A stretch of DNA of 42,484 nucleotides, from positions 1-42,484 of the forward strand of contig NZ_JAERQD010000050.1 in NCBI RefSeq assembly GCF_016735695.1, written 5' to 3'. The position numbers and the translations under genes were made by a program. The notes under the pieces are model-generated. The model was not told the DNA's origin and searched no databases. It worked only from the letters and a program-made list of their open reading frames with translations. Positions within the stretch are counted from its first letter, which is position 1; every line of letters begins with the position of its first letter. Origin of the DNA: Microvirga zambiensis WSM3693. Its GTDB lineage: Bacteria; Pseudomonadota; Alphaproteobacteria; Rhizobiales; Beijerinckiaceae. Shown piece after piece: positions 1 to 8,099 of this stretch.

Positions 1-322
1 CGTCGCCGCCGAAATCGGCGTACTGGATGTCGCCTTCGAGACCGACCACGAAGGAGCCGATCTGGTAGTTGTAGCCGGCCTGGGCGCCGCCGACGAAGCC
101 GCCGTCGTCGTCGAGGTCGAAGCGGACACCGCCGACGGTGATCGAATCATTGGTGTTCCAGCCATAGCCGGCGTTCACACCGACGTAGAAGCCGGTCCAG
201 GTGAAGACCGGAACGGCAGCGATCACCGGAACCGGAGGAGCAGCGCGGGCCGGAAGGTCCGCAGCGGAAGCGGCTCCGGCAAAGCCGAAGAGAGCGACGC
301 TGGCGAGAAGAATTTTCTTCAT
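1..322 (-). CDS. Outer-membrane beta-barrel protein (Omp25/Omp31-like), 3' end cut by window
   Basis: The minus strand opens with ATG at 322 and stays open to the window edge (107 codons), so the C-terminus is missing. Residues 1-21 form a signal peptide (MKKILLASVALFGFAGAASA) followed by the ADLPARA segment common at the mature start of rhizobial outer-membrane barrels. The next part has FTWTGFYVGVNAGYGW and GGAQAGYNYQIG, with alternating aromatic and glycine residues and a GLEGD motif, as in the OmpA-like/porin barrel family (OMP_b-brl). It would sit in the outer membrane as a small structural barrel; transport activity cannot be inferred. The upstream 289 bp are shared with a divergent SDR gene. 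Confidence 0.88.
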   Translation of the reverse strand, partial: MKKILLASVALFGFAGAASAADLPARAAPPVPVIAAVPVFTWTGFYVGVNAGYGWNTNDSITVGGVRFDLDDDGGFVGGAQAGYNYQIGSFVVGLEGDIQYADFGGD

Positions 323-562
323 GGTTTCTCTTTCCTATCGATGTCATGCCGAACCGATCCGCGCTGACGTGGATCAGGCCGGGCACTACCCGTTTATAGA
401 GCGACAACCGGTCGAGGGCTGTGACTTCACGACCACAGCTCGACAATGGGCTGTGGCGGGATTGTGGCGGCAATGTGCGTGCGCTTCCCCTTGTGGCATC
501 GCTGGTCCACAACGCACAGCTTGGCCATTGGTTCGACGCGGCAGCGAAAAAATGTCATTTCC

Positions 563-591
563 TTGTCAGCGCCTTGTTACGTCGTGATAAT
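563..591 (+). promoter_or_regulatory. Candidate sigma-70-type promoter for the SDR gene
   Basis: TTGTCA (563-568) and GATAAT (586-591) are separated by exactly 17 bases, each one mismatch from the -35 and -10 consensus. The -10 box ends 20 bases before the ATG at 612, so the leader would be very short. The rest of the 323-611 divergent intergenic region shows no other clear element. Confidence 0.45.
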
Positions 592-611
592 ATTGCATTG
601 AGGGTTCGAGA

Positions 612-1367
612 ATGAACAAAGCTGCTCTGGTGACCGGTGGGGCCCAGCGCATCGGGCGCCGCATCGTCGAGCGACTCGCCGCCGAAGGCTATGCCGTCGC
701 GATCCATTGCCGCCGTTCGACGGAAGAGGCGGAGGCGATGGCCAGGGGCATCGAGGCGGCAGGGGGCAGGGCGGTCGTCGTCCGGGGTGATCTCGCCGAC
801 GGGGCAGCCGTCGAGCGTCTCGTGCCGGAGGCTGTCCGCGCCCTGGGCGCTCTGACGCTTCTCGTCAACAATGCTTCCGAATTCGAGCCCGACGAGGTCG
901 AGACGCTTACCCAGGAGCGCTGGGACCGGCACTTCGCGGTGAATCTGCGCGCGCCGGCCTTCCTCGCCCGCGACTTCGCGCATCAGCTCTCCACCGAGGG
1001 CCGCGGAAGCATCGTCAACATCGTCGACCAGCGGGTCTGGAAGCTCACACCGCAGTTCTTTTCCTACACGCTCACGAAGGCCGCCCTGTTCAGCGCTACG
1101 CAGACCATGGCGCAGGCGCTGGCGCCCCGCATCCGCGTCAATGCCATCGGGCCGGGTCCGACCCTGTCGAACGTGCGCCAGGGCGACGAAGATTTTGCCA
1201 AGCAGAGCGATGCGGTGCTGCTGGGGCATGGCGGCACGCCGGACGAGATCGCCGACGCGGTGCTGTATCTCGCGCAGGCCCGCAGCGTCACGGGCCAGAT
1301 GATCGCCGTCGATGGCGGCCAGCATCTCGCCTGGGAGACGCCGGACGTTGCCGGCATCAAGGAGTGA
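612..1367 (+). CDS. SDR-family oxidoreductase, pteridine reductase/FolM-like
   Basis: This 251-residue short-chain dehydrogenase has the cofactor motif TGGAQRIG (8-15); the Arg at 13 (TGxxxRxG) is typical of NADPH-using pteridine reductases. NNAS is at 86-89 and the Tyr-Lys pair is Y152/K156 (SYTLTKAA). The residue usually Ser in SDRs is Asp139 (NIVDQ), as in PTR1 and FolM, which use an Asp-Tyr-Lys arrangement. This points to reduction of dihydropterins or dihydromonapterin in the cytoplasm. That is an inference: other SDRs can carry this pattern. Its 3' end overlaps the convergent pgeF gene by 11 bases. The name folM is not assigned because substrate is unproven. Confidence 0.85.
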   Translation: MNKAALVTGGAQRIGRRIVERLAAEGYAVAIHCRRSTEEAEAMARGIEAAGGRAVVVRGDLADGAAVERLVPEAVRALGALTLLVNNASEFEPDEVETLTQERWDRHFAVNLRAPAFLARDFAHQLSTEGRGSIVNIVDQRVWKLTPQFFSYTLTKAALFSATQTMAQALAPRIRVNAIGPGPTLSNVRQGDEDFAKQSDAVLLGHGGTPDEIADAVLYLAQARSVTGQMIAVDGGQHLAWETPDVAGIKE

Positions 1368-2124
1368 GCGCGATCGCCGAGATCAGCCGGCCGTAATCCG
1401 GCTCCTTGCGATGGGTGGTGCGGCGATAGCTGAAGAAGCGCTCATCGTCGGAATAGGTGCACAGGCCGAGATCGGCGAACTGGCCGATTCCCGCCGCTGC
1501 GAGGCGTGCGCCGATGAAGCCGGGCAGGTCGAACATGGCATGGCCAGGCCTCTCCGCCTTTGCGAGAAAGCGCTCCTGACCGGGCGCTTCCTTCGCGAAC
1601 CGTTCGATGAAATCCGGGCCGACCTCGTAGGCCTTCTGGCTGATCGTCGGACCGAGCACCGCGACGATCTTTTCGCGCCTTGCGCCGAGCCGCTCCATGG
1701 CATCGAGGGTCGATTCGAGCACGCCCGTCACCGCCCCGCGCCAGCCCGCATGGGCCGCGCCGATCACCCGCGCTTCTGGATCGGCGAACAGAACCGGGCC
1801 GCAATCCGCCGTGGTGATGCCGAGCGCGAGGCCCGGCACGTCCGTCACCATCGCATCCGCCTTGGGCCGCTCTCCCGTCCAGGGGCCTTCGACGGTGACC
1901 GCATCCGGCGAATGGACCTGATACACGCTGACCAGCGCCTCCGGCCCAACGCCCAGCGCATCCGTCATCCGGCGGCGGTTCTCCTGAACGCGTGACGGCT
2001 CGTCAGACGAGCCGATGCCGCCATTGAGCGTAGCGTAGATCCCCTCCGACACGCCGCCCTGCCGGGTGAAGAAGGAATGGCGAACCTGAGGCAGCGAGAC
2101 GAGAGCGGGCGCTTGGATATGCAT
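1357..2124 (-). CDS. pgeF: Peptidoglycan editing factor PgeF (YfiH/laccase-domain family)
   Basis: The 255-residue protein carries the family's metal and active-site signature: QVHS (His71), TTADC (Cys108), HAGWRG (His125) and SYRR (232-235). Bacterial YfiH/PgeF removes wrongly incorporated residues during cell-wall precursor synthesis, and relatives act on purine nucleosides; the older multicopper laccase name is misleading. It is the last gene of a tight minus-strand run, lgt-midA-pgeF, starting 9 bases after the midA stop. Its 3' end overlaps the plus-strand SDR gene tail to tail. Length and motifs are normal for the family. Confidence 0.93.
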   Translation of the reverse strand: MHIQAPALVSLPQVRHSFFTRQGGVSEGIYATLNGGIGSSDEPSRVQENRRRMTDALGVGPEALVSVYQVHSPDAVTVEGPWTGERPKADAMVTDVPGLALGITTADCGPVLFADPEARVIGAAHAGWRGAVTGVLESTLDAMERLGARREKIVAVLGPTISQKAYEVGPDFIERFAKEAPGQERFLAKAERPGHAMFDLPGFIGARLAAAGIGQFADLGLCTYSDDERFFSYRRTTHRKEPDYGRLISAIALTP

Positions 2125-2133
2125 GGCTCGATC

Positions 2134-3210
2134 TTATGAAGAGATGGACAGGGCGGGTAGGGCCGGAATGGATGCGATGCCCTTATCTGTAACAGCCAAA
2201 ACCTTAAACAGCTCTCCCATGCCGGTCGGGCCGCGTTCGGTGAGGCGCGCAAGAGCCTGGTCGATATCGGCTGCCTGAGCCGGCGTCGCCCGGGCCTTAA
2301 GGGACGTCGCCCGGGCCTCGATCCCGAGAGCTTTTAGGAAATCGCCCTGCGTGGCGATGCCGTGAGCCCGCGCCCCGCCCGCAACGGCGGCCTGCGCGAG
2401 GCGATGGAAATCCACATGGGTGGTCAGGTCCGCCTCGCCGGGCTCGGCCAGGGGATCGACGAAGATGTGCTGCTTGAGCGCCTGCAGGGTATCGCCATAG
2501 GCCGGACCCCAATAACCGTAATCGAGGATCAGGGCCGCGCCCCCGTCCTGTTGCAGACGACGGGCAAGCTCGCCCATGACGTCGATGGAGGCGGCTGGCC
2601 ATTCCAGCACGTCACCCATCCGGAGCGGGTTGCCGAGGCCTTGTTCCGGTTCCGGGCGCAGGCCGAAGATCAGGCGTTCCCCGTCGAGGCCGACGAGCCG
2701 CTCGCACCAGCCGAGTTCGGTGGCGAGAAACTGGCGCACGGGGAGGGCGTCGAGAAACTCGTTGGCGACGAGCAGCACCGGACCGGATGGCACATCCACG
2801 AGCCGGTCATGCCAATGTAGCGAAAACCCGGACGCGGCAAGCGCCGCCTGCTGCCGCTGCCGCAGGGCCGGGCTCGTCTCCACGAGATGCACGGTCGCGG
2901 CGGCCTTGAAATCGGGCAGCACCTGGGTCGCGCGCAAAAGATCCGCCATCAGGGTGCCGCGCCCTGGCCCCAGCTCGACGAGGCGGCAGGGCGAAGGGCG
3001 GCCCATGGCGTGCCAGATCTCCATCAGCCACAGGCCGATCAGCTCGCCGAACATCTGGCTGATCTCAGGCGCCGTGGTGAAGTCACCCGTGCGGCCCAAC
3101 GGGTCGCGGGTGGCGTAATACTGCCTCAGGCACAGGCTCATGTAGCGCTCGACCGTGATCGGCCCGTCATGGGCGATGATCTCACGCAGGGTGTCCGCGA
3201 AGGGCTTCAC
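2134..3210 (-). CDS. SAM-dependent methyltransferase, MidA/NDUFAF7 family
   Basis: The 358-residue protein matches the COG1565 family. GDFTTAPEISQMFGELIG lies at 42-59 and the SAM-binding ELGPGRGT at 79-86, followed by LVANEFLDALPVRQF, a family hallmark. The mitochondrial relative NDUFAF7/MidA methylates an arginine of the complex I NDUFS2 subunit during assembly; a matching role on NuoD is plausible here but not shown. The start ATG overlaps the lgt stop by 4 bases (ATGA), which indicates translational coupling. The lgt-midA-pgeF order recurs in alphaproteobacteria. Confidence 0.9.
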   Translation of the reverse strand: MKPFADTLREIIAHDGPITVERYMSLCLRQYYATRDPLGRTGDFTTAPEISQMFGELIGLWLMEIWHAMGRPSPCRLVELGPGRGTLMADLLRATQVLPDFKAAATVHLVETSPALRQRQQAALAASGFSLHWHDRLVDVPSGPVLLVANEFLDALPVRQFLATELGWCERLVGLDGERLIFGLRPEPEQGLGNPLRMGDVLEWPAASIDVMGELARRLQQDGGAALILDYGYWGPAYGDTLQALKQHIFVDPLAEPGEADLTTHVDFHRLAQAAVAGGARAHGIATQGDFLKALGIEARATSLKARATPAQAADIDQALARLTERGPTGMGELFKVLAVTDKGIASIPALPALSISS

Positions 3211-4064
3211 GCCGCCTCGACCGGTCTTGCCGGCCGGGTATAGCCGCGCGCCGCCATGACGATGACGCCGGCGCCGACCAGCGCCATGGGGATCGAGAGC
3301 AGCATGCCCATGGTGATGCCGCCCCCAAGTGCCCCGACCGAGGAGCCGAACAGGAAGCCGAGCTGTTCGTCGGGCTCGCGGAAGAACTCGCAGACGATGC
3401 GGGCGATGGCATAGCCCAGCACGAAGATGCCGCCGAGGAGACCGGGCCTGCGGAAGCCGAAGGTCCGCGCCGCGATGGCCATCACGATGAACAGGATCAG
3501 ACCCTCTCCGAAGGCCTCGTAGAGTTGGCTCGGATGGCGCGGCACCGGGCCCGCATGGGGAAAGACCACCGCATAGGGAAAGTCCGGGGCGGGGCGGCCC
3601 CAGAGCTCACCGTTGATGAAATTGGCGATGCGCCCGAAGAACAGGCCGATCGGCGTCACCACCGCGGCCATGTCGAGCATGGCGAGCGGGTTGAGCCCGC
3701 GCCAGCGCGCGAAGAGCACGATGGCGAGCACAGCGCCGAGGAAGCCGCCGTGGAAGGACATGCCGCCATGCCAGACCGCGAAGATCTCCAGCGGGCGCGA
3801 GAGATAGGAGCCCAGGTTGTAGAACAGCACATAGCCGATGCGTCCGCCGAGCACGACGCCCAGCGCCACCCACACGATCAGATCGTCCACATCCGTGGGC
3901 TTGGGCTGGCGCAGGGAGCCCCAGAGATCGGCCTTTGCGGCGAGGCGCTTGGCGTAGAACCAGCCGCCCAGGAGGCCCGCCACATAGGCGAGCGCGTACC
4001 AGCGGATCGCGAAGGGGCCGATGGAAATCGCCACCGGATCGATGATGGGAAACGAGAGAGCCAT
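3207..4064 (-). CDS. lgt: Prolipoprotein diacylglyceryl transferase Lgt
   Basis: This 285-residue polytopic inner-membrane enzyme transfers diacylglycerol from phosphatidylglycerol to the lipobox cysteine of prolipoproteins. It has about seven hydrophobic segments, an HGG...FHGG motif at 99-107 with His105, and the Lgt signature GRIANFINGE (144-153), whose Arg145 corresponds to the essential Arg of the E. coli enzyme. A PSQLYEA stretch follows. It is the first gene of the lgt-midA-pgeF run and overlaps midA by 4 bases. Length and motifs are typical. Confidence 0.97.
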   Translation of the reverse strand: MALSFPIIDPVAISIGPFAIRWYALAYVAGLLGGWFYAKRLAAKADLWGSLRQPKPTDVDDLIVWVALGVVLGGRIGYVLFYNLGSYLSRPLEIFAVWHGGMSFHGGFLGAVLAIVLFARWRGLNPLAMLDMAAVVTPIGLFFGRIANFINGELWGRPAPDFPYAVVFPHAGPVPRHPSQLYEAFGEGLILFIVMAIAARTFGFRRPGLLGGIFVLGYAIARIVCEFFREPDEQLGFLFGSSVGALGGGITMGMLLSIPMALVGAGVIVMAARGYTRPARPVEAA

Positions 4065-4203
4065 GAGGGGGCCTTGATGGAACGTCCTGCCATTGGACCC
4101 ACGGCAAGGGGATCGTCAACCCTGTTGCAGTTTGCGGCGGATGAGCCCATGTGTGGCATTCCGGGGCCTTGAAGGCCCGTCGAACTCTGTGGATTTTGCG
4201 CCC

Positions 4204-4482
4204 ATGACCCAATCGTCCAACCGGATCTTCGATGAACTCGCCCGCTTCGCCACCGACGCCGCCGGTGCGGCCCAGGGGGTCCGGCGCGAGATCGAGACCG
4301 TGGTCCGCAGCCAGTTCGAGCGCCTGATCAAGGACATGGATGTCGCCACCCGCGAGGAGGTCGAGGTCCTGCGCGAGATGGTGACCGCCGCCCGCGAGGA
4401 GAACGAGAAGCTCGAAGCACGGGTGAAGGAGCTCGAGGCGAAGCTCTCCTCCACCGCCGGCATCAACCCCGCAACGCCTTGA
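4204..4482 (+). CDS. ubiK: UbiK-type accessory factor (YqiC/BMFP family)
   Basis: The chosen ATG at 4204 gives a 92-residue acidic helical protein; a longer upstream extension in frame is not family-like. It begins with an RIFDELARFATDAAG segment, then REIE and FERLIKDMDV, and ends with a coiled coil rich in Glu and Lys (about 50-80, VEVLREMVTAAREENEKLE). This is the BMFP/YqiC pattern; UbiK helps aerobic ubiquinone synthesis by binding UbiJ and lipids. It is divergent from lgt with about 140 bases between the two starts. Assignment is by pattern; the exact partner in this organism is unknown. Confidence 0.85.
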   Translation: MTQSSNRIFDELARFATDAAGAAQGVRREIETVVRSQFERLIKDMDVATREEVEVLREMVTAAREENEKLEARVKELEAKLSSTAGINPATP

Positions 4483-4727
4483 TCTGAACGGAAAGCCGGC
4501 CTGCCCACAGCGCGGGGCTCCTGTTGTGGACAGGTGAATCACGCGCATTGTGACAGAGGCCGAAATCTAAGACTGTCGATTCATGAGCTGATTCGTGGCG
4601 GCGACGGCAGGCACTCCGAATATCGTAGGTCTTCAGAGTACTTCTTTCGAGTAGAGCCCGGATCCACGCAATGATGTTGCCCGAATGTGTTTACCATATT
4701 CAGGTGATTCAGCTTTTTTGGATCGAC

Positions 4728-5228
4728 ATGCCGCAGATTCATCTTGAAATCGATCGTTCGGAACATCCCCTCGATGTCGTCGAGCGCCTCGCTTCGCTGC
4801 GGCACTGGATCTTCGACCGGGCCGAAACGGACGAGATGGCCGTCTCGGTCTCCGGCCGCTGGGCGGATTACGATGTCGCCTTCACCTGGATTGAGGACGT
4901 GGAGGCCCTGCATATGGCCTGCGCGTTCGACCTGAAGGTGCCCGAACGCCGCCGCCAGGACGTGCTCCAGCTCATCTCCGCCGTCAACGAGCAGCTCTGG
5001 GTCGGGCATTTCGACCTGTGGAGCTCGGAAAACGTGGTGATGTTCCGCCACGCGCTGCTGCTGGCGGGCGGCGCCGACCCGACCGACGGCCAATGCGAGA
5101 CCATGCTGCGGGTCGCGGTCGAGGCCTGCGAGCGCTATTTCCAGGCTTTCCAGTTCGTGATCTGGGCCGGCAAGTCGGCCCGCGAGGCGCTCGATTCCGT
5201 CCTGTTCGAAACCGAGGGCGAGGCCTGA
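4728..5228 (+). CDS. YbjN domain-containing protein
   Basis: The protein is a YbjN-like, type III secretion chaperone-like fold protein of about 166 residues. Recognisable family stretches are HPLDVVERLAS near the N-terminus, ALHMACAFDLKVPERRR in the middle, and FQFVIWAGKSAREAL near the end. I chose the ATG at 4728 because family members start just before the acidic EIDRSEHPLD segment; in-frame ATGs at 4671 and 4674 would add 18-19 hydrophobic residues and cannot be excluded, and no start has a good ribosome site. Function is not established; in enterobacteria YbjN affects stress and motility. It precedes proC by 71 bases and could share its transcript. The preceding intergenic stretch 4483-4727 shows no clear element. 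Confidence 0.82.
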   Translation: MPQIHLEIDRSEHPLDVVERLASLRHWIFDRAETDEMAVSVSGRWADYDVAFTWIEDVEALHMACAFDLKVPERRRQDVLQLISAVNEQLWVGHFDLWSSENVVMFRHALLLAGGADPTDGQCETMLRVAVEACERYFQAFQFVIWAGKSAREALDSVLFETEGEA

Positions 5229-5299
5229 CCTCGCCTCGACAGGGGAGGGAATACGGGGATAGATAGCGGCCATCCCGCAGCCTTCCTCTAGGATGTCCC

Positions 5300-6124
5300 A
5301 TGTCGCAGTCATCTCGTCTTCCGTCGTCTCTCATTCTGGTCGGCGCCGGCAAGATGGGCGGCTCCATGCTGGAAGGCTGGCTCAAGGTCGGCATGAATGC
5401 GGACGGCGTGACCGTCCTCGATCCGAAGCCCTCCGAGGAGATGACCAGGTTCTGCCGGGAGCGCGGTATCGCCCTCAACCCGGCAAACCCCTCCGCTCCG
5501 GAGGTGCTGGTTCTGGCGATCAAGCCGCAGATGCTCGACGAGGCCGCGCCTGCATTGAACGGCGCTCTTGGCCCTCGGACTCTCATCATCTCGATCCTCG
5601 CCGGCAAGACGATCGGCGACCTCAAGACCAGGCTTCCCGCTGCCGGTGCCATCGTGCGCGCCATGCCGAACCTGCCCGCGAGCATCGGGCGGGGCGCGAC
5701 GGGGGCCGCAACCAACGACAAGGTGAGCGAAGACCAGCGCCTGACGGCGGATGCGCTGCTTTCCAGCAACGGCATCGTCGAATGGCTGCCCTCCGAGGAT
5801 CTGATCGACGCGGTTACCGCGCTCTCGGGATCGGGACCGGCCTATGTGTTCCATCTCGTCGAGTGCCTCGCCGAGGCGGGCGCTGCTGCCGGATTGCCGG
5901 CCGATCTCGCGCAGCGGCTTGCGCGTGCCACGGTGACGGGGGCTGGCGAGCTGCTGTTCCAGAGCGATCTCTCGCCGGCGACCTTGAGGCAGAACGTGAC
6001 CTCGCCCGGCGGCACGACGGCCGCGGCGCTGGAGGTTCTGATGCGCGATCCGGACGGCCTGAAAGCCCTCATGCGCGAAGCTGTGGCGGCGGCCAAGCGG
6101 CGCGCGGAGGAACTCGCCGGTTAG
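5300..6124 (+). CDS. proC: Pyrroline-5-carboxylate reductase
   Basis: The 274-residue enzyme makes proline from 1-pyrroline-5-carboxylate using NAD(P)H in the cytoplasm. It has the N-terminal Rossmann motif VGAGKMGGSM (14-23), the AIKPQ strand end, the MPNLPASIG segment, and the C-terminal dimerisation/active-site signature SGSGPAYVFH followed by TSPGGTTAAAL. Length is normal. It sits between the ybjN-like gene and a TetR regulator, all on the plus strand; proC next to a YbjN gene is a common alphaproteobacterial arrangement. Confidence 0.96.
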   Translation: MSQSSRLPSSLILVGAGKMGGSMLEGWLKVGMNADGVTVLDPKPSEEMTRFCRERGIALNPANPSAPEVLVLAIKPQMLDEAAPALNGALGPRTLIISILAGKTIGDLKTRLPAAGAIVRAMPNLPASIGRGATGAATNDKVSEDQRLTADALLSSNGIVEWLPSEDLIDAVTALSGSGPAYVFHLVECLAEAGAAAGLPADLAQRLARATVTGAGELLFQSDLSPATLRQNVTSPGGTTAAALEVLMRDPDGLKALMREAVAAAKRRAEELAG

Positions 6125-6193
6125 GCCATTGGGCTTCTTGTCCTCCGCCCCTAGATTAATCCGCAATGGACGATGTCGAGGAGAATGATCGTG

Positions 6194-6898
6194 ATGGCAG
6201 AAGCTCCAACGGACAAGCGCAAGGCGATCGTCGAAGCGCTCATGGATCTCGCCTCCCGGCGAGCCTGGCACGAGATCGAGATCACCGATGTCGCGAAGGC
6301 CGCCAACGTCTCGCTTGCCGAGTTCCGCGATCTGTTTCCGTCCAAAGGCGCCGTGCTCGGCGCGCTCTCGCGCCAGATCGACCGGCAGGTGCTCGAGGGA
6401 ACGAGCGACGATCTCGCGGGCGAGCCCGCGCGCGAGCGCATCTTCGATGTGCTGATGCGCCGCTTCGACGCGCTGCAGCCCTATAAGCCCGCCTTGCGCC
6501 GGATCTCACAGGACCTGCGCTACGAGCCGATGTCGCTCGCCGCGCTCAACCAGGTCTCGCTCAATTCCCAGCGCTTCATGCTCGCTGCCGCCGGCATCGA
6601 CACCGAGGGGCCGCTCGGAGCCCTGAAGCTTCAGGGTGCGGTGCTGGTCTATGCCAACACCATGCGCACATGGCTCGACGACGACGATCCGGCGCAGGCC
6701 AAGACCATGGCGCGGCTCGACCGCGAGCTGCGCCGCGCTGAGCGCATCATCGAAGGCGCGGAAGATCTGCGCCGCCTGAGCGCACCCTTACGCGCCGTCG
6801 GGCGTGCCCTGATGCAGGGCCGCGGATCTTCGCGCCGCGAGAGGCGCCGCAGCGACGAGGGCAACGGCGACAGGGACAATCCGGCGGCCGCAATCTGA
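6194..6898 (+). CDS. TetR/AcrR-family transcriptional regulator
   Basis: The N-terminal 45 or so residues form a TetR-type helix-turn-helix: RKAIVEALMDLASRRAWHEI, then ITDVAKAANVSLAEFRDLFP followed by SKGAVL. The C-terminal ligand domain is not diagnostic. The start at 6194 is preferred because GAGGAG (6178-6183) lies 10 bases upstream; in-frame starts at 6173 and 6185 are too close to or before it, and GTG at 6191 is also possible. The C-terminus is an Arg-rich low-complexity tail. It is co-oriented with proC and a CsaA-like gene 19 bases downstream. Target genes are unknown. Confidence 0.85.
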   Translation: MAEAPTDKRKAIVEALMDLASRRAWHEIEITDVAKAANVSLAEFRDLFPSKGAVLGALSRQIDRQVLEGTSDDLAGEPARERIFDVLMRRFDALQPYKPALRRISQDLRYEPMSLAALNQVSLNSQRFMLAAAGIDTEGPLGALKLQGAVLVYANTMRTWLDDDDPAQAKTMARLDRELRRAERIIEGAEDLRRLSAPLRAVGRALMQGRGSSRRERRRSDEGNGDRDNPAAAI

Positions 6899-6917
6899 CG
6901 AAGAGGGCAGGGGCAAT

Positions 6918-7277
6918 ATGGATCAGGCGAGTTCGACGGCGGCACCGATCGCATTCGACGATTTCCTGAAAGTCGACATCCGTGTCGGCAGGATCGTCAC
7001 CGTGGAGCCGTTTCCGCAGGCCCGCAAGCCGGCGTTCAAGCTCACCATCGATTTCGGCTCCGAGATCGGCACGAAGCGCTCCTCCGCGCAGATTACGATC
7101 AATCATGCGCCGGACGATCTCATCGGATCGCTAGTCATGGCCGTGGTGAATTTTCCGCCGCGCCAGATCGGGCCTTTCATCTCGGAAGTCCTGACACTCG
7201 GCGTGCCGGACGCCAACGGCGACGTCATGCTGATCAGGCCAGATCGCGACGTGCCGGTGGGTGGGCGGCTTTATTAG
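6918..7277 (+). CDS. CsaA-like tRNA-binding protein
   Basis: This 119-residue protein is a stand-alone tRNA-binding OB-fold domain, as in CsaA and the C-terminus of some aminoacyl-tRNA synthetases. Visible signature: FLKVDIRVGRIV (16-27), followed by RKPAFKLTIDFG, then SSAQIT and the NFPPRQIGPFISEVLTLG core. CsaA has export-chaperone activity in Bacillus and binds tRNA; the cellular role here is unproven. It lies 19 bases after the TetR gene, so the two may be co-transcribed. A repeat-rich gap follows. Confidence 0.92.
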   Translation: MDQASSTAAPIAFDDFLKVDIRVGRIVTVEPFPQARKPAFKLTIDFGSEIGTKRSSAQITINHAPDDLIGSLVMAVVNFPPRQIGPFISEVLTLGVPDANGDVMLIRPDRDVPVGGRLY

Positions 7278-7356
7278 ATCGAAACGGATGTCATCCCGGG
7301 CGAAGCGCATTGGAAATCCGGACCGGCTGAAGAATGAAGGCGTTAAGCTCGACACT

Positions 7357-7447
7357 ATCATTCCCGCGCAGGCGGCAATCCATAACCGTTGACAGTGCCG
7401 AACTGATTGAAGGTCGTGTTTATGGATCCCGGCCTCCGCCGGGATGA
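7357..7447. repeat. Palindromic intergenic repeat, about 91 bp
   Basis: The left end reads ATCATTCCCGCGCAGGCGG and the right end is a perfect hairpin, ATCCCGGC-ctcc-GCCGGGAT (7426-7445), followed by GAC. The ends form an imperfect inverted repeat. A partial relative (GTCATCCCGGGCGAAGCGC) begins near 7290 and another GGGATGAC lies near 7465, so most of 7278-7490 is repeat material between the CsaA-like and LprI-like genes. Confidence 0.7.
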
Positions 7448-7490
7448 CAGTGCCATATTCGTCCGGGATGACGTGTGAATGAGGCAATCC

Positions 7491-8099
7491 ATGAATGCAG
7501 TTTGCAAGCCTTCTGCGTTGGCAATCATTGCACCGATTTTCGCCGTCATCGGCGGCGCGGCATCGGCACAGTCGCCATCCTTCTCCTGCGATCAAGTCGC
7601 GCCCGGAGGCATCGAGGAGATGATCTGCAAGGATAGCGAACTATCTTCCCTCGACCGCAAGCTGTCGGATGTCTATGCGCAGGCAGCGCGCAAGGCGACG
7701 AACGAGCATCCGCCCGTCCTGCAGGCGGAGCAGCGCGGCTGGATCAAGGGACGCGACGAGTGCTGGAAGAGTAACGACAAACGCAGCTGCGTGCAGGGTG
7801 AATACGAGCGCCGCATCGCGGAGCTGCAGGCGCGCTATCGCCTCGTTCCCGGAATCGGCCCCGTCACCTTCATCTGCGACGGCGATCCGCGCAACGAGGT
7901 GATCACCACCTTCTTCCAGACCGATCCTGCAACGATGATTGCAGAGCGCGGCGACAGCGTTTCGCTGATGTTCGTGCAGCCCTCAGGAAGCGGCGCCCGC
8001 TATCAGGGGCGCAACGAGAGTTTCTGGGAGCATCAGGGCGAGGCGACGGTGACATGGGGCTTCGGCGCCCCGGAGATGCACTGCAAGAAGAGCCCTTGA
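7491..8099 (+). CDS. Secreted two-domain protein: LprI-like plus MliC-like lysozyme inhibitor
   Basis: The ATG at 7491 is preferred over 7479 because GAGG sits 6 bases upstream. The 202-residue product has a signal peptide ending near GGAASA. The first domain (about 30-115) matches the LprI/DUF1311 pattern: paired cysteines, LDRKLSDVYAQA, then EQRGWIKGRDECW and a final Cys-x-x-x-Tyr-x-x-RI. The second (about 120-202) looks like MliC: VTFICDGD, PSGSGARYQG, FWEHQGEATVTWG and a late Cys. Both families are periplasmic or lipoprotein inhibitors of c-type lysozymes. No lipobox cysteine is evident, so it is probably soluble periplasmic. The gene is isolated, between a repeat block and the convergent kinase gene. 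Confidence 0.8.
   Translation: MNAVCKPSALAIIAPIFAVIGGAASAQSPSFSCDQVAPGGIEEMICKDSELSSLDRKLSDVYAQAARKATNEHPPVLQAEQRGWIKGRDECWKSNDKRSCVQGEYERRIAELQARYRLVPGIGPVTFICDGDPRNEVITTFFQTDPATMIAERGDSVSLMFVQPSGSGARYQGRNESFWEHQGEATVTWGFGAPEMHCKKSP

Noticed and set aside
7357..7447. CRISPR array or tandem repeats in the repeat-rich gaps.
   Set aside because: Units are inverted and unevenly spaced, with no regular spacers and no cas genes.
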